The notes under the pieces: model-generated
What the model saw: only the letters and a program-made list of their open reading frames with translations
Database searches by the model: none
What the model was told of the DNA's origin: nothing
Part shown: piece after piece, positions 62,304 through 64,000 of the stretch
Position numbering within the stretch: position 1 is the stretch's first letter
How the letters are laid out: every line of letters begins with the position of its first letter
Made by a program: the position numbers and the translations under genes
From: Bedellia somnulentella
Taxonomy: Eukaryota > Arthropoda > Insecta > Lepidoptera > Bedelliidae
DNA length: 64,000 bases
Reading direction: 5' to 3'
Assembly: GCA_963576735.1 (NCBI GenBank)
Contig: OY755186.1
Location: 14,123,970 to 14,187,969, forward strand

Positions 62304-64000
62304 CTGAAACAAGAAGAAATACATGGTCAGACTATGAATGACATTTATGGAAGCTATTCCTTTGGTGTGATCTCAAAGAAACAAAAATCAGAAAAAAAAG
62401 AAATTCATTTCATTAAATACGAACAGCGCTTTACACTTTGGGATATCGGAGTTAAATTATTCTCTGTAAGTTAGCATCTTAAAAAATGTATGCAATAATG
62501 CATTTTTTTATCACCAAAACTATTTAGTATTATTTTATATTAGAATATCTAAAATCTAAAACTACCCACCCCAACATAAACCATCAACATTTACATATAC
62601 ACTAAAACAAAGACGGGTCCGTAATAACAGTTAGCTGTTCCAACACTCGTGTTTACATTAAGTTTACGCGTACACAATCAGTTATTGTGCTCAGTCACAT
62701 CTGGTGTGATATCGCATAATTGCTAGGGCATATTGGCAGGAGGGACGCATCCTCGACCGTTTTCACGACTATTTAGGGATTTTTATTATTCTGTTTTTTC
62801 GTTTCCTACGTGATTTTGGTTGCAATTGTTTTAAACCGCATTTGTAATTTCGTTTAAATATAAAGGCTGGAGTTCATAAATACTTGCATTATAATAGTTA
62901 CGACAATATCGAGTTCGAACGAAATGGCGCAGAAAACTGTTTATCACAAAAACAAACAATACAAACATTTCGTTGTATACTAAAAGTACAAATTGACAGT
63001 CTTATATTACTAAATTATTCTCCTAGATGTCCTTTGATCATGAATGATACTTCGAAAATCTTATCTATTTGTTTTTGTTTATAAACTCGCAATTAAAACT
63101 AAAGACTTAAGTACATAATTAAACTTAAAGTATATAGAACCCTCGTTACGCCGCCGCCACATATTTCGCAAAGATCTACACGTATCGATATAATATAACA
63201 TAAATAAAATGGCGGCCATTACCCGTGCGGAAGCTGCGCGCGCACAAAAAGAAGAGCGCAGCAAAGACGCCGGCGCTCGTTATAGATCAGTGCTGGCGAC
63301 GCGATGTGATGTGACTGCACTATCGATTATATTTACGTGGCCAGGAGAATCGATTGGTTTGATATGGTAACGGCTTGGTATTTAGAAGTGTCACGTTACG
63401 CAAGCGAGAGAGGAAAAATCAATGTTATCGATGTCAAATTTCATTATGCCAGCGTAGACTATGATCTAATATCACCCTATCAATATACGCCAGGGTAGGA
63501 TGAATACAAGTATGAGGCAGTGAAGACAATATAAGAGCTATGATGACAACTATGGGAAGTGTGGCAGTAAGGTGCCAACATAGAAAACCACTACCACGTT
63601 CCCATCTCTCCCATAGTTATCGTTTAAAAATACTAAGTTGGCTGCTTTTGGTAAAACTATTGTTACTAACTGTAAGTTCATGGTGATTAAAAAAATTATA
63701 ATTCGCAACTTCGACAAAACACTTTGATATTATTACACTGTGCTTTAATAAGAATATCGCTCAGCTCATGGCTCCGTGAACTAACAAGTGAACATAAAAC
63801 TGCTTGCTAGTTTCATTTGAAACGTGTCTGGAAAATTTAACTCAATATTCTGACAATTAGAGGACCTCTATTCTGCTGGACAACTTCTACTGACATTGAA
63901 GATTGATGATAACTGGACTGCAACTTGCTAACGAGATATAAAGATGGCTGTTATCTTAAATAATGGTTTGCTAAGACTGTTCTTTTATACGATGAAAGGT
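62304..64000. other. Upstream intron or 5' region of the bHLH gene
   Basis: No further exon could be identified. A CpG-richer patch at about 63160-63310 contains a 53-codon forward frame (ATG 63209, stop 63368-63370) beginning MAAITRAEAARAQKEERSKD, with no recognised family. A promoter or first-exon region of a gene on either strand is possible but unproven. Confidence 0.4.

Noticed and set aside
63209..63370. 53-codon ORF beginning MAAITRAEAAR as a first exon
   Set aside because: Good start context and a CpG-rich setting, but no family match and no clear donor site. Left as an unassigned observation.

Overview
The window looks like nuclear DNA from a moth or butterfly. The host genes are ordinary intron-bearing animal genes, the base composition is AT-rich, and the repeats include types common in Lepidoptera: the CGCGGACGAAGTCGCGGGC element, RTE-like LINEs, (TATG)n-tailed SINEs, Bel/Pao and errantivirus-like LTR elements, mariner and hAT. 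The species cannot be named from sequence alone.

Layout. 1-17 kb is a dense field of dispersed repeats: two SINE families (here S1 with a (TATG)n tail and S2 with a tRNA-like head and TTATG tail), LINE 3' ends, two CpG-rich MITEs at 13.1-14.0 kb, a long palindrome at 11.7-12.0 kb, and several copies of an element that carries a tRNA-like sequence between inverted repeats (here tRNA-HP). 17.5-19.0 kb is a decayed mariner. 19.3-30.6 kb is an errantivirus-like LTR retrotransposon (gag, pro-pol, env) broken by three nested insertions. 31.5-39.1 kb is a four-layer nest of insertions ending in a Bel/Pao element with a 1790-codon ORF and apparently identical LTRs. 39.2-49.4 kb holds a TIR element, S1/S2 copies, a hAT element inside an S2 SINE, and LINE 3' fragments.

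Host genes. At 49.8-54.2 kb three conserved genes are packed together: GTF2H5 (TFIIH subunit, + strand), MND1 (meiotic recombination, five exons, - strand, lying wholly inside the single GTF2H5 intron) and ZNHIT1 (SWR1/SRCAP chromatin-remodelling subunit, + strand), whose ATG lies 5 nt after the GTF2H5 stop codon. The arrangement implies a two-cistron mRNA with an antisense gene nested in it. At 61.6-62.3 kb a 3' exon on the - strand encodes a bHLH factor of the net/ATOH8 family. The remaining sequence (54.3-60.6 kb and 62.3-64 kb) is intergenic or intronic, with more S1, S2 and LINE fragments.

Most exon, target-site-duplication and LTR boundaries were read base by base. Boundaries of old repeat copies are approximate.
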